DNA of 64,000 nt from Parcubacteria bacterium C7867-001 (GCA_001189095.1 LFCK01000002.1:217036-281035), one strand, 5' to 3'. Shown: positions 22,844-31,545, numbered from the stretch's first letter. Made by a program: numbers and translations. Notes: a model not told the origin generated them from the letters alone.

Positions 22844-22916
22844 GCCACCGTAGCTCAGTTGGTAGAGCATCTCACTCGTAACGAGAAGGTCGCCAGTTCA
22901 ATCCTGGCCGGTGGCT
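22844..22916 (+). tRNA. tRNA-Thr (CGT)
   Basis: Acceptor GCCACCG/CGGTGGC, anticodon loop CTCGTAA with one A-C mismatch at the base of the loop. CCA encoded (22917-22919). The next coding sequence starts only five bases after CCA. Confidence 0.92.
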
Positions 22917-22924
22917 CCAAATAT

Positions 22925-23305
22925 ATGGCCGAAGGCCCGCCTAAGAAGCCCGATCAAGATCCGATGTTTCTCCCGCAGGAACATGTCGAGATCTGGCGAG
23001 CGTTCATGGCTATGCGCCAAGACCTTGCCGAAAAAGAAGCGCTCATCAAAGGGCAGGAGGAAACAATCCGCAGTGCTGAAGGACGCCTCGCTGAGATGGA
23101 GAAGCAGGCAGGAATCTATCTAGTTAGCAATCAGCCCACTCGCGAGCAGCGACTCATCGCACTCCTTCGTCAGTCGCTCGAAGACATGCGGACTGCGCAT
23201 CGAGGAGCGAGAGTCATCGCTGATTCGCTGCGAGAGCAGTACGAAAAGCTTGGACGCGAGTACGATTTCGAGTTGAATCCGCCCAAACCGGAAGAAAAAG
23301 AGTAG
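22925..23305 (+). CDS. Coiled-coil hypothetical protein
   Basis: 126 residues, charged and almost entirely helical from residue 20 to 110 (MAMRQDLAEKEALIKGQEETIRS, then RLAEMEKQ), consistent with a coiled coil; both ends are Pro/Lys/Glu-rich. No membrane segment. It begins five bases after tRNA-Thr CCA, so it is either co-transcribed with the tRNA or translated from an mRNA released by tRNA 3' processing. Confidence 0.65.
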   Translation: MAEGPPKKPDQDPMFLPQEHVEIWRAFMAMRQDLAEKEALIKGQEETIRSAEGRLAEMEKQAGIYLVSNQPTREQRLIALLRQSLEDMRTAHRGARVIADSLREQYEKLGREYDFELNPPKPEEKE

Positions 23306-23335
23306 TTCCAAAAAACTCGCCGGCGTGCTTTACTC

Positions 23336-23749
23336 ATGGCGGACAAACAGCATAAGGGGCGTTCAATGCTCGTTGTATACGTTTCTCATCCTATTCGCAG
23401 CGACCCGCTGGCGAATGAACAGAAAATACACGCAATCTGCTCGATGCTTTACGCGCAGGGTATCGTTCCTGTCGCTCCGTACCTGCTCGCAATGCGCGCG
23501 CTTCCGCACGGAAGTTCGTTCGGCGATCAAAGGAGCATCGTGCGCACCACGTGTGAAGAATATCTCGCGCGCGGTTTCGTCGATGAAATGTGGCTTTACG
23601 GAAACGAGGAGTCGAAAGGCATGCTCGATGACATCGAGCTCGCCTTCAGATATCGCCTCACGAACGTCGTTCCGCAGACACCGACGACGGAGCGAGTGTT
23701 GCAGCACTTCGTCAATCGCCAAGCCGCAGGCTTGGCGTCAGTGCGGTAA
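23336..23749 (+). CDS. DUF4406/deoxyribosyltransferase-like protein
   Basis: 137 residues. VVYVSHPIRSDPLANEQKIHAI and VAPYLLAMRALP, then VDEMWLYGNEESKGMLDDIELAF, follow the nucleoside 2-deoxyribosyltransferase/DUF4406 fold, with the later Glu at the usual active-site position. Second protein of this fold in the window (compare 15767). Whether it acts on nucleosides is unknown. ATG at 23366 is an alternative start that would begin at the first beta strand. A terminator follows. Confidence 0.7.
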   Translation: MADKQHKGRSMLVVYVSHPIRSDPLANEQKIHAICSMLYAQGIVPVAPYLLAMRALPHGSSFGDQRSIVRTTCEEYLARGFVDEMWLYGNEESKGMLDDIELAFRYRLTNVVPQTPTTERVLQHFVNRQAAGLASVR

Positions 23750-23750
23750 G

Positions 23751-23777
23751 AAACGCGGCGCCTTTGGCGCCGCGTTT
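23751..23777 (+). terminator. Terminator hairpin
   Basis: AAACGCGGCGCC/GGCGCCGCGTTT stem, TTT loop, followed directly by the TATACT of prfB. Confidence 0.85.
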
Positions 23778-23794
23778 TGCTATACTCGACCTCA

Positions 23795-24670
23795 ATGAAC
23801 GAAGAGAATCCCCGGCTTGCTGAGCTTGAGGCGATGATGGCGTCGCCCGATTTCTGGACCGATAAAGACAAAGCGCAGACGCTCGTACGCGAGTACCAGC
23901 TCCTCAAAGAAGGGGGTTCAGGCGATCCGCATGATGCTGGAGATGCGACACTCGCGATACTCGCTGGTGCTGGAGGCGACGACGCGGAGGACTTTGCGGC
24001 AATGTTGCGGCGTATGTACGAAGGGTACGCGGGTCGAAAAGGTTGGGGTGTTCGTGAGCTCCACACGAACGAAAATGATCATGGCGGCTATCGCAACGTG
24101 CTTCTTGAAATCACCGGCTCGGGAGTTTATGGACGCCTGAAGCATGAAGCTGGTGTGCACCGGCTTGTTCGTATCTCTCCCTTTAATGCGCAAGCGAAAC
24201 GCCAGACTTCGTTCGCGCTCATTGAAATTCTGCCGAAACTTGCACCGAACGATAAAGTCGAGCTGAAGCCTGAAGACCTTGATATACAGTTTGCGCGCTC
24301 AGGCGGCGCAGGCGGACAGAACGTGAACAAGCGCGAGACGGCGGTCCGCATCGTCCATACCCCGACTGGCATTTCCGCACATGTGACGAGCGAGCGCAGT
24401 CAGCAAGCAAACCGCGAGAAGGCGCTCGAGCTGGTGAAGGCGAAGATCTTCGCGCAGGAGGAGGCCAAGCGCGAAGCGGAAGCGAAGGGTCGCTCCATAG
24501 CCACCTCGACGGCGAACGAGTGGGGAAGTCAGCGCCGCTCTTACGTTCTTCATCCGTATAAGATGGTAAAAGACCACGATTCCGGCTGCGAAAGCGGCAA
24601 TCCTGATGCGGTACTTTCCGGTGACCTTGATAATTTCATAGACGCATCCATACAAGGTGGGGTAGAATAG
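23795..24670 (+). CDS. prfB: Peptide chain release factor 2, short form
   Basis: 291 residues against about 365 for typical RF2. The catalytic GGQ is present (SGGAGGQNVNK, near residue 176) and the stop-codon reading tripeptide SPF (VRISPFNAQAK) marks it as RF2, which reads UGA and UAA. The missing residues are from the N-terminal domain 1. No programmed frameshift is seen. TATACT sits eight bases before ATG. prfB followed by ftsE-ftsX is a gene order conserved in many bacteria. Confidence 0.92.
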   Translation: MNEENPRLAELEAMMASPDFWTDKDKAQTLVREYQLLKEGGSGDPHDAGDATLAILAGAGGDDAEDFAAMLRRMYEGYAGRKGWGVRELHTNENDHGGYRNVLLEITGSGVYGRLKHEAGVHRLVRISPFNAQAKRQTSFALIEILPKLAPNDKVELKPEDLDIQFARSGGAGGQNVNKRETAVRIVHTPTGISAHVTSERSQQANREKALELVKAKIFAQEEAKREAEAKGRSIATSTANEWGSQRRSYVLHPYKMVKDHDSGCESGNPDAVLSGDLDNFIDASIQGGVE

Positions 24671-24677
24671 CGAGGTT

Positions 24678-25358
24678 ATGATCTATTTCGACAAGGTGAC
24701 GAAGGAATACCGCGATGGCACTCCCGCCCTCGAAGACGTCACCCTCTCGATCTCTCCAAAAGAATTCGTTTCCATCGTCGGTCACTCGGGTGCCGGCAAG
24801 ACGACGCTCCTCAAGATGCTGCTCGCGGAAGAAAAACCAACCGACGGTTCGGTCTTTTTTGAATCAGTCGACATCCACACACTTCCAAAAAGCGCGTTAC
24901 ATCACTATCGCCGCAAGATAGGCACGGTCTTTCAGGATTTCCGCCTCATTCCGAACAAGACCGCGTATGAAAATATCGCTTTCGCTATGGAAGCTGCTGG
25001 ACGCCCCGACGACGAAATAGAGTCCGACGTGCCGTATATCCTTGAGCTCGTAAATCTTGGGGATAAGGCACATCACTTCCCGAGTCAGCTTTCAGGTGGC
25101 GAGCAGCAGCGTGTCGCTATTGGCCGGGCCATCATCAATCAGCCGGACGTCATAGTTGCAGATGAACCGACCGGAAATCTCGATCCGGTGAATACGTACG
25201 AAATCATCGAGATCATGAAGAAGATCAATGAGCTCGGCACGACCGTCATTCTCACGACGCATAATAAAGGTGTCGTTGACGCGATGGGGAAGCGTGTGAT
25301 CACGATGGACAAGGGCCGCGTCATCCGCGATGATCAGAACGGTCACTATATTCTCTAA
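24678..25358 (+). CDS. ftsE: Cell-division ABC ATPase FtsE
   Basis: 226 residues. Walker A GHSGAGKTT, signature LSGGEQQRVAIGRAI, Walker B VIVADEPTGNLDP, H-loop in TTHNKG. With FtsX it forms the complex that controls peptidoglycan hydrolases at the septum. Seven bases after prfB. A TAGAAT at 24663-24668 could add a leaderless start inside the operon. Confidence 0.95.
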   Translation: MIYFDKVTKEYRDGTPALEDVTLSISPKEFVSIVGHSGAGKTTLLKMLLAEEKPTDGSVFFESVDIHTLPKSALHHYRRKIGTVFQDFRLIPNKTAYENIAFAMEAAGRPDDEIESDVPYILELVNLGDKAHHFPSQLSGGEQQRVAIGRAIINQPDVIVADEPTGNLDPVNTYEIIEIMKKINELGTTVILTTHNKGVVDAMGKRVITMDKGRVIRDDQNGHYIL

Positions 25359-25362
25359 TCCT

Positions 25363-26286
25363 ATGATGCTCACTTTCCGAAGAATCCTTGAGAACGGCGC
25401 GAAGAACTTTTACCGCGGAGGCGCGGTCTCGTTCGCGACCGTGCTCATCATGACGGTGACGCTCATCATCATCGGCTCGCTCCTCTTCCTCTCAGCCATA
25501 CTTTCGAATACGCTCGCAAGCATTCAGGACAAAGTGGATGTGAACGTCTACTTCGTGACGAGTGCGTCGGAGAACGACATCATGGGGGTGAAGAACAAGC
25601 TTGAGCAGCTGCCGGAAGTGAAGTCTGTTGAGTACACCTCGAGAGATCAGGCACTCGCTGAATTTCGCGAACGCCACTCAAATGACCAGCTCACGCTTCA
25701 GGCTCTCGACGAGCTCGGTACTAATCCGCTCGGCGCCTCGCTCGCTATCAAGGCGAAGAATCCTTCGCAGTATGAGGGCATCGTACAGTTCCTTTCGGAT
25801 GAACCAGCGCTCTCCGTGGGTGGTTCTTCCATCATCGATCGCATCAACTACTACCAGAACAAGACCGTCATCGATCGGCTCACCAACGCACTCCGAACCA
25901 CCGAGCAGGCAGGGCTCGTCATCGTTCTTCTCTTTGCAATAGCTTCGATTGTGATAGTCCTCGCCTCAATGCGCCTCGCTATTTACACCGCACGCGACGA
26001 AATCGGCGTCATGCGTCTCATGGGAGCCTCAAATATGTATATTCGCGGTCCCTTCATCGTCGCTGCTATGATCTCCGGACTTCTTGCAGCCATCATCACC
26101 CTCGTCCTTTTCTATCCGGTCGCATGGTATGTCGGTAGTTCCTTCTCGGGCTGGCTCGGTGGGTTCAATCTCTTCGACTACTACATCTCGCATTTCCCAC
26201 TCGTGTTCCTTATCATCGTCGGCTCAGGCATCCTGCTCGGTGCCGTTGCAAGCTTCGTGGCGGTGCGTCGCTATCTCAAGATCTAA
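25363..26286 (+). CDS. ftsX: Cell-division membrane protein FtsX
   Basis: 307 residues. Cytoplasmic N-terminus, helix 1 (VSFATVLIMTVTLIIIGSLLFLS), extracellular domain of about 120 residues (KVDVNVYFVTSASENDI onward), then three helices, the standard FtsX topology. Begins four bases after ftsE. Confidence 0.93.
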   Translation: MMLTFRRILENGAKNFYRGGAVSFATVLIMTVTLIIIGSLLFLSAILSNTLASIQDKVDVNVYFVTSASENDIMGVKNKLEQLPEVKSVEYTSRDQALAEFRERHSNDQLTLQALDELGTNPLGASLAIKAKNPSQYEGIVQFLSDEPALSVGGSSIIDRINYYQNKTVIDRLTNALRTTEQAGLVIVLLFAIASIVIVLASMRLAIYTARDEIGVMRLMGASNMYIRGPFIVAAMISGLLAAIITLVLFYPVAWYVGSSFSGWLGGFNLFDYYISHFPLVFLIIVGSGILLGAVASFVAVRRYLKI

Positions 26287-26289
26287 GGT

Positions 26290-27936
26290 ATGGCCACGAA
26301 AGGACACAAATACATCTTCGTCATCGGCGGGGTGATGAGCGGCGTTGGGAAAGGAATTGCCGTGTCGTCGATTGGCCTTGTATTGAAGCAGCGCGGCTAT
26401 GAAGTGAATCTTGTAAAGATTGACCCGTATCTCAACGTTGATGCGGGCACGATGAATCCGACCGAGCACGGAGAAGTGTTCATTTTGCGTTCGGGTCTTG
26501 AAACAGATCAGGACATGGGCAACTACGAACGCTTCCTCGGGCGTGATTTGGGTCCAGAGGACTACATGACAAGCGGCATGGTGTATCAGACGGTGATTAA
26601 TCGCGAGCGAGCGCTCGAATACGGTGGGAAATGTGTCGAAGCCGTGCCGCACGTGCGGGATGAAATCTTGCGTCGCATCGAAGCTGCCGCAGCGCACAAC
26701 GGTAGTCAGATCTCCGTCATCGAAATCGGTGGCACGGTCGGCGACTTCCAGAACGCACTCTTCATAGACGCAGCTCGCGTCATGAAGCTCACGCAGCCGG
26801 ACGATGTCGCTTTTGTGATGGTTTCCTACCTTCCGGTGCCAAACACAATTGGGGAAATGAAGACGAAGCCAACGCAGAGCGCTGTTCGCGAACTCAATTC
26901 CTACGGCGTGCAGCCGGATTTCATCCTCGCGCGCGCTAACCATCCTATTGACGACAAGCGTAAGGAAAAGCTGGCTATCTCCTGCAACGTACGCGCCGAT
27001 CGTATTATTTCAGCACCCGATGTCCGCAGTATTTATGATGTGCCGCTTAATTTCGAAAAGGACCACCTGGGCGATAAGCTCCTTGATGCGCTTAGTCTCT
27101 CGAAAGAGAAGGAGGCTGATTTCACCGATTGGCAGAAATTTGTGGACGCAACGCATGCGGAGAATCCAGAAGTGAAGATAGGTATCGTTGGTAAATATTT
27201 TGATACGGGCGATTACGTTCTCTCAGATGCGTATCTTTCGGTCATTGAGGCAATAAAGTTTTCAGCTGCGGAAGTGGGAGTGAAAACGAAAATCGATTGG
27301 GTGAATGCGAAGGAGTTCCAGAGCGGTGAGAATGTCGAGAAGCTCGCTCAGTACGACGGCATTATCGTGCCGGGCGGCTTCGGTGAGACGGGCATCGAAG
27401 GCAAGATACACGCGATTAAATATGCACGTGAGAATAAGATTCCGTACTTCGGACTTTGCTACGGCATGCAGCTTGCGGTCATCGAAGTGGCGCGTCACAA
27501 GCTGGGTATTGAGGGTGCGCACACTGTCGAGATAAATCCGACAGCGACGCACCCGATTGTCGACGTCATGCCTGAGCAGAAGGATCTCATTGCGCAGGGA
27601 AACTACGGTGGCACCATGCGTCTTGGGGTGTATCCGGCACAGCTCAAGGAGGGGACTATTGCGCACGAAGCGTATGGTGCAGATAGTGTCGAGGAGCGTC
27701 ACCGCCACCGCTACGAAATAAACCCCGAATACATCGAGCAGCTTTCAACAGCAATAACGTTTTCAGGAACCTCGCCAGACGGCGTGCTTATGGAAATTGC
27801 CGAACTTCCGAAAGGCGAGCATCCATTCTTCCTCGGTACCCAATTCCATCCAGAGCTCCAGGCGCGCCCTCTTTCGCCACACCCGCTCTTCACGGCGTTC
27901 TTGACGGCATCAAAAAAACGAAGCGGTATAAAGTAA
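26290..27936 (+). CDS. pyrG: CTP synthase
   Basis: 548 residues. The synthetase domain starts GGVMSGVGKGI and covers about 1-268; the class I glutamine amidotransferase domain has PGGFGETG, nucleophile Cys in FGLCYGMQ, and the His/Glu pair in QFHPE. Makes CTP from UTP, ATP and glutamine. Starts four bases after ftsX, the fourth gene of the prfB-ftsE-ftsX-pyrG run. Confidence 0.96.
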   Translation: MATKGHKYIFVIGGVMSGVGKGIAVSSIGLVLKQRGYEVNLVKIDPYLNVDAGTMNPTEHGEVFILRSGLETDQDMGNYERFLGRDLGPEDYMTSGMVYQTVINRERALEYGGKCVEAVPHVRDEILRRIEAAAAHNGSQISVIEIGGTVGDFQNALFIDAARVMKLTQPDDVAFVMVSYLPVPNTIGEMKTKPTQSAVRELNSYGVQPDFILARANHPIDDKRKEKLAISCNVRADRIISAPDVRSIYDVPLNFEKDHLGDKLLDALSLSKEKEADFTDWQKFVDATHAENPEVKIGIVGKYFDTGDYVLSDAYLSVIEAIKFSAAEVGVKTKIDWVNAKEFQSGENVEKLAQYDGIIVPGGFGETGIEGKIHAIKYARENKIPYFGLCYGMQLAVIEVARHKLGIEGAHTVEINPTATHPIVDVMPEQKDLIAQGNYGGTMRLGVYPAQLKEGTIAHEAYGADSVEERHRHRYEINPEYIEQLSTAITFSGTSPDGVLMEIAELPKGEHPFFLGTQFHPELQARPLSPHPLFTAFLTASKKRSGIK

Positions 27937-28021
27937 TTAACGGTGCATCCGATGTTAGTGCGTAAGAGGGGTATACTTGAAACGTCTTTACAAACGGCGA
28001 AAGCCATTAGCCATACCAACC

Positions 28022-28282
28022 ATGTCTACTACCGGAAAGATCATTGTCGCGATTATCATCATTGCGCTTATCGGTCTCGGGATCTATTACTGGACGACGA
28101 ACGGTGCGAAAGCTCCTTCGGATAGCTCGCAGGCAACGCAGACGTCGGAAACAAGTCCGAAAGACGCGACTGACGACGCACTTCTCAAGGATAGTGCTGC
28201 TATCGACCTCCAGATCAACGGATTCGCGTCCGATAATGCGGCAGTGGAATCAGGGCTCAATGATCAGCCGATATCTCAATAA
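28022..28282 (+). CDS. Small membrane-anchored hydrophilic protein
   Basis: 86 residues: one N-terminal helix (IIVAIIIIALIGLGIYYW) then a Ser/Thr/Asp-rich exposed region. No family recognised. A TATACT at 27972-27977 could drive it. It lies 22 bases before the next secreted protein gene, probably co-transcribed. Confidence 0.65.
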   Translation: MSTTGKIIVAIIIIALIGLGIYYWTTNGAKAPSDSSQATQTSETSPKDATDDALLKDSAAIDLQINGFASDNAAVESGLNDQPISQ

Positions 28283-28304
28283 TTTATTCGTCTAACAACT
28301 ATCT

Positions 28305-29135
28305 ATGAAACTACAAGCACTTGCTTCAGGAGGACTCGGGCTCATGATCGCACTCATGCCGCTTGCGGCGTCTGCGAACGAGGGACGTGATGACGGACTC
28401 CGTTTCGGTCTCTCAGCATCGACGAGCGTCCGCGTTGGGCACGAGGAAGATCGTGCTGAACGGAAGGCGGAGCATCAGGGAAAGATCGAGGATAAGGCGC
28501 ATGAGCGCGCAGGGAAGGAAATAGAGCGTCGCCTCGAAGGGCTCAATAAGCTGATCGAGCGCATCACGAATGCAAAGCGTATCGACGGTGACGATAAGGC
28601 TACTCTCTCGGCAACGCTCACTGCTCAGATTAATGCGCTCACGGCGCTTAAGGCGAAGATAGACGCAGACACCTCAACTACGACCCTCAAGGAGGATGTA
28701 CAGTCCATCACGAAGTCGTATCGTATCTTTGCGCTCGTCATGCCACAGGCATCCATCACTGCCTCGGCTGACCGCGTGAAGTATGTCGCTGATCAGCTCT
28801 CAACGCTTTCGGCAAAGCTGAAGACCCGCCTCGATGCGCTTACCGCTGGTGGCACCGACGTCTCAGCTTCAGTCACGCTTCTCGCTGACATGAACGCAAA
28901 GATTGCGAGCGCTAAGGTACAGGCGCAAGCTGCTATCGATGGCATTGTGAATTTGAAGCCGGACAACGGCGACAAGACCGTCATGGAATCAAATCTTGCT
29001 GCGCTCAAAGCAGCGCGTGAAAAGGTTCGTGCTGCACAGGCCGACCTCAAGACCGCGCGCGAAGACGCACGCAAGATCATGATCAACATCAAGGGAAAGG
29101 GTGAAGTGCACGCAAGCACCACTACCTCTATCTAG
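28305..29135 (+). CDS. Secreted helical coiled-coil protein
   Basis: 276 residues. Signal peptide 1-25 ending PLAASANEG, then charged helices (HEEDRAERKAEHQGKIEDKAHERAG) and several Ala/Leu/Lys-rich helical segments, likely a helical bundle; ends STTTSI. No catalytic motif. Such proteins are frequent exported orphans in this type of genome. A strong terminator follows. Confidence 0.7.
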   Translation: MKLQALASGGLGLMIALMPLAASANEGRDDGLRFGLSASTSVRVGHEEDRAERKAEHQGKIEDKAHERAGKEIERRLEGLNKLIERITNAKRIDGDDKATLSATLTAQINALTALKAKIDADTSTTTLKEDVQSITKSYRIFALVMPQASITASADRVKYVADQLSTLSAKLKTRLDALTAGGTDVSASVTLLADMNAKIASAKVQAQAAIDGIVNLKPDNGDKTVMESNLAALKAAREKVRAAQADLKTAREDARKIMINIKGKGEVHASTTTSI

Positions 29136-29149
29136 TTCTTCCTAACGGC

Positions 29150-29180
29150 AAACCCCCGATCGCTCTGCGATCGGGGGTTT
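29150..29180 (+). terminator. Terminator hairpin
   Basis: 14-bp stem AAACCCCCGATCGC, TCT loop. Confidence 0.9.
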
Positions 29181-29236
29181 GCTATTTGACTCAGGAAGGA
29201 GTTAACTAATCCTAGGTAGAACGATAGGAGGCAATC

Positions 29237-29587
29237 ATGCCCTATCAATTTCAGGTGAAGTTCGTTAACTCGCGTGGGGTGATGCGGTTCTGTAATTGGC
29301 CGGTCAACCGTACGGATGGCCAGCTTGAGTGGCGCATGCATAACTACGCTACGATCATAGCTCAAATCGAGGGAGGCCTTGATTTTGAGGGAACCAAAGC
29401 GGTTCTCATGCACTTCGGTCTCTGGTCCGAAGATAAGGAGTATCCGGCGGATGAACTCAGGTTCCTCTCGCCGCATACGCTTCTGCGTGCGCGGCGACTC
29501 CTTGAACGGAGACGCCCGCGTTTGATGGCGCTTCGGCCCATCAACCATCTGACGAACCAGTACCTGTCCGAACCAGAGTCACTCTGA
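29237..29587 (+). CDS. Hypothetical protein with Shine-Dalgarno leader
   Basis: 116 residues, soluble, basic at the C-terminus (LLRARRLLERRRPRLMALRP). AGGAGG lies seven bases before ATG, so it belongs to the leadered class. Middle part: LDFEGTKAVLMHFGLWSEDKEY. Not recognised. Confidence 0.65.
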   Translation: MPYQFQVKFVNSRGVMRFCNWPVNRTDGQLEWRMHNYATIIAQIEGGLDFEGTKAVLMHFGLWSEDKEYPADELRFLSPHTLLRARRLLERRRPRLMALRPINHLTNQYLSEPESL

Positions 29588-29591
29588 ACGG

Positions 29592-29620
29592 AAAAAGGCG
29601 CGCCACAGGCGCGCCTTTTT
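29592..29620. terminator. Bidirectional terminator
   Basis: AAAAAGGCGCGCC/GGCGCGCCTTTTT, ACA loop, between convergent genes. Confidence 0.92.
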
Positions 29621-29630
29621 GTTTCCATTT

Positions 29631-29852
29631 TTAGAGGTTCGAAATCTCCTTAAGATTCCGGTTCGGGAGGTAGAGGATGATGAATCCGATGATGATGCCG
29701 ACCAGCGCCGACCCCCAGTGTATGCCGCCGAGGAACGTATGATCGAATAAATCGAGCAGCACCCATATGCCGCGCCAGATAATAACGATTCCGAATACGA
29801 TACCTGCGTTATGAGCAAAGTATCCGAGGGAAAGGGTTGAATTCTTTTTCAT
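29631..29852 (-). CDS. Small two-helix membrane protein
   Basis: 73 residues with helices AGIVFGIVIIWRGIWVLLDLF and SALVGIIIGFIILYLP and an N-terminal MKKNSTLS. ATG at 29852 has TACAAT six bases upstream. No family recognised. Confidence 0.65.
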   Translation of the reverse strand: MKKNSTLSLGYFAHNAGIVFGIVIIWRGIWVLLDLFDHTFLGGIHWGSALVGIIIGFIILYLPNRNLKEISNL

Positions 29853-29941
29853 GTTCCTATTGTACGGCACGTTGGTTGAAAAACCCTCCTTTTTCCGGTA
29901 TCGTGCGTCAATCGCGGGCCCGCGCCCGCTTTGTGCTACAT

Positions 29942-29961
29942 TGCCAGATCGTCTAATGGTA
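29942..29961 (+). tRNA. 5' part of a split tRNA-Gln (acceptor TGCCAGA, D arm)
   Basis: TGCCAGA, then TC, GTC and the start of the D loop ending at GGTA. It matches bases 1-20 of the tRNA at 30005 except for the acceptor stem. Its matching 3' part, with the complementary TCTGGCA, is 146 bases downstream at 30108-30158. Confidence 0.7.
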
Positions 29962-30004
29962 AGTGGAAACTTGCTATCGGCGCTCGCTCGGAAGTGTTCT
30001 GTGC

Positions 30005-30075
30005 TGCGGAATCGTCTAATGGTAGGACGCATCCCTCTGGAGGATGTTATCTAGGTTCGAGTCCTAGTTCCGCAG
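30005..30075 (+). tRNA. tRNA-Gln (CTG), complete, nested inside a split tRNA-Gln
   Basis: 71 bases: acceptor TGCGGAA/TTCCGCA, D stem GTC/GAC, anticodon stem CATCC/GGATG around loop CTCTGGA (anticodon CTG), T loop TTCGAGT. Six bases on each side continue the acceptor pairing (CTGTGC at 29999-30004 with GCACAG at 30075-30080), giving a 13-bp helix that also pairs the discriminator base. Confidence 0.9.
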
Positions 30076-30107
30076 CACAGCACATTTCACTCACTCGCTT
30101 GATAGTA

Positions 30108-30158
30108 GGACGCATCCCTCTGGAGGATGTTATCTAGGTTCGAGTCCTAGTCTGGCAG
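30108..30158 (+). tRNA. 3' part of the split tRNA-Gln (anticodon CTG, acceptor TCTGGCA)
   Basis: From GGAC of the D stem to TCTGGCA and discriminator G. Joined to 29942-29961 it gives a 71-base tRNA with a perfect acceptor TGCCAGA/TCTGGCA and a body identical to the nested tRNA. GTA occurs at both junctions (29959-29961 and 30105-30107), like a 3-base target duplication around a 143-base insert. Confidence 0.7.
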
Positions 30159-30176
30159 CAAAACGCATATACGAAA

Positions 30177-30196
30177 ACCCCGGCTATTGCCGGGGT
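30177..30196 (-). terminator. Terminator hairpin of the HTH gene
   Basis: ACCCCGGC/GCCGGGGT stem, TATT loop; the flanking A-run reads as T-run on the minus strand. Confidence 0.75.
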
Positions 30197-30672
30197 GGAG
30201 TTTCGTTGTTCGGAAATTGAACTACATTTGTATCGTCATATTGTGAGAGATCAAGACGCAGCTCGTACCGAACTTCAAGTTTTATACGAAGAGCATCGCG
30301 TTCTTCACGAATCTTAGGAATACGTTCTTCGAGAAGCGGTTGGACGCCGAGCCTGATAATGTCGGCTCTAGCACAAAGAGCATCTCCTCCAGGCATCTTA
30401 TAAATACCCGGAGCACTTTCTCCTGAAACATATCGCCGGATGGTGTACGGTGTCGTGTTGCAGAGTTCAGCGATTACGTTTGAGTCGAGCTCACAGTGAT
30501 GAACTGCTGCATGCATGATCATGGTGAACGCCAAACGGTTTTCGTTGAAAGAAAGATCCCTCTTCGTGATGAGTGTGAGCAGATCTTCTTGCTTCATGAG
30601 AAGTCGACTGAGCTTTCCCAGCAGAAGCATGTCAGGGTCGTTTTCTGCCCCGACAGATTTTTCATCAGACAT
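30184..30672 (-). CDS. Helix-turn-helix protein, probable DNA-binding regulator
   Basis: 162 residues. Helix-turn-helix-like segment: SNVIAELCNTTPYTIRRYVSG near residue 70-90, with a charged helical region after it (LLEERIPKIREERDALRIKLEV). The start at 30672 has TTGGAG nine bases upstream. It sits next to the tRNA-Gln locus. Target unknown. Confidence 0.65.
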   Translation of the reverse strand: MSDEKSVGAENDPDMLLLGKLSRLLMKQEDLLTLITKRDLSFNENRLAFTMIMHAAVHHCELDSNVIAELCNTTPYTIRRYVSGESAPGIYKMPGGDALCARADIIRLGVQPLLEERIPKIREERDALRIKLEVRYELRLDLSQYDDTNVVQFPNNETPPRQ

Positions 30673-30821
30673 TGGTTTATCTCCAAAGTTCGAGTTTCTA
30701 CTGAAGAGGGTATGTATAAGCGCATTGGACGTCAAGGAAGGTTCCAACATCGTCCCAGACAGCCAGCCAAGATAGAGTACGAAAGTAGCGTTTCTGGCGG
30801 GCGTTTTGGTAAGATACTTCC

Positions 30822-31442
30822 ATGAGAAACATCATCACCATGACGTTTGTAAGCATGGATGGCGTCATGCAGGCGCCGGGCGGCTCGAAGGAAGATACTG
30901 CAGAAGGTTTTAAGTACGGCGGTTGGCAGTTTGGTCGCGACTATGATGATCCGATTACAGATGCGCTACTGAAGGAGTTCTTCACGACCCCGTTCGAACT
31001 CCTTCTCGGAAAGGTTACGTACGACATTTTTGCTGCCTACTGGCCGAATCATCCGGAAATCGAATTGGTAGCTACTCCGTTTAACGCGACGAAAAAATAT
31101 GTTGTCTCCGATGTTCCGATGGAACTTCTATGGAATAACTCCGAACTTATCACTGGTGACGATGTCGTGGAGAAAATCAAGAAACTAAAAGAAATGGACG
31201 GTCCCGATTTGTGGGTGTGGGGGAGCGGCAAGCTTATCCAGACTCTGCTCATGAACGATCTCGTTGATCGTATGCACGTGTGGACACATCCGGTAACGAT
31301 AGGTACTGGAAAGAAGCTATTCGCTGAAGGCACGCAGCCGCGTAACTTCACAATGACTGACGCGAAAGTTACCAAAACGGGCGTCATTGTTGCCACGTAC
31401 GAGCCGGCTGGTGTTCTTACGACTGGTGAGGCACCAACGTAA
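30822..31442 (+). CDS. RibD C-terminal/dihydrofolate-reductase-fold protein
   Basis: 206 residues. Typical YyaP/RibD_C features: ITMTFVSMDGVMQAPGG at the N-terminus, LLLGKVTYDIFAAYW, DLWVWGSGKLIQTLL and DRMHVWTHPVTIGTGKKLF. Family members bind NADPH and reduce unknown small molecules; a true folate role is not implied. TAAGAT six bases before ATG. Confidence 0.88.
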   Translation: MRNIITMTFVSMDGVMQAPGGSKEDTAEGFKYGGWQFGRDYDDPITDALLKEFFTTPFELLLGKVTYDIFAAYWPNHPEIELVATPFNATKKYVVSDVPMELLWNNSELITGDDVVEKIKKLKEMDGPDLWVWGSGKLIQTLLMNDLVDRMHVWTHPVTIGTGKKLFAEGTQPRNFTMTDAKVTKTGVIVATYEPAGVLTTGEAPT

Positions 31443-31545
31443 AAGAGCGACGAACCTTGCAGAATAGTTCTAACCTCGTTCAGTTCCCGCAGCTCAAGGT
31501 GTACGGTTTCAAATGCACAACAAACGCTCGTGATACTCTAAACTC

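Noticed and set aside
23795..24670. UGA recoding as in Gracilibacteria and Absconditabacteria
   Set aside because: RF2 is present and several intact genes (for example pncB, nadM and the gene at 35576) end in TGA.
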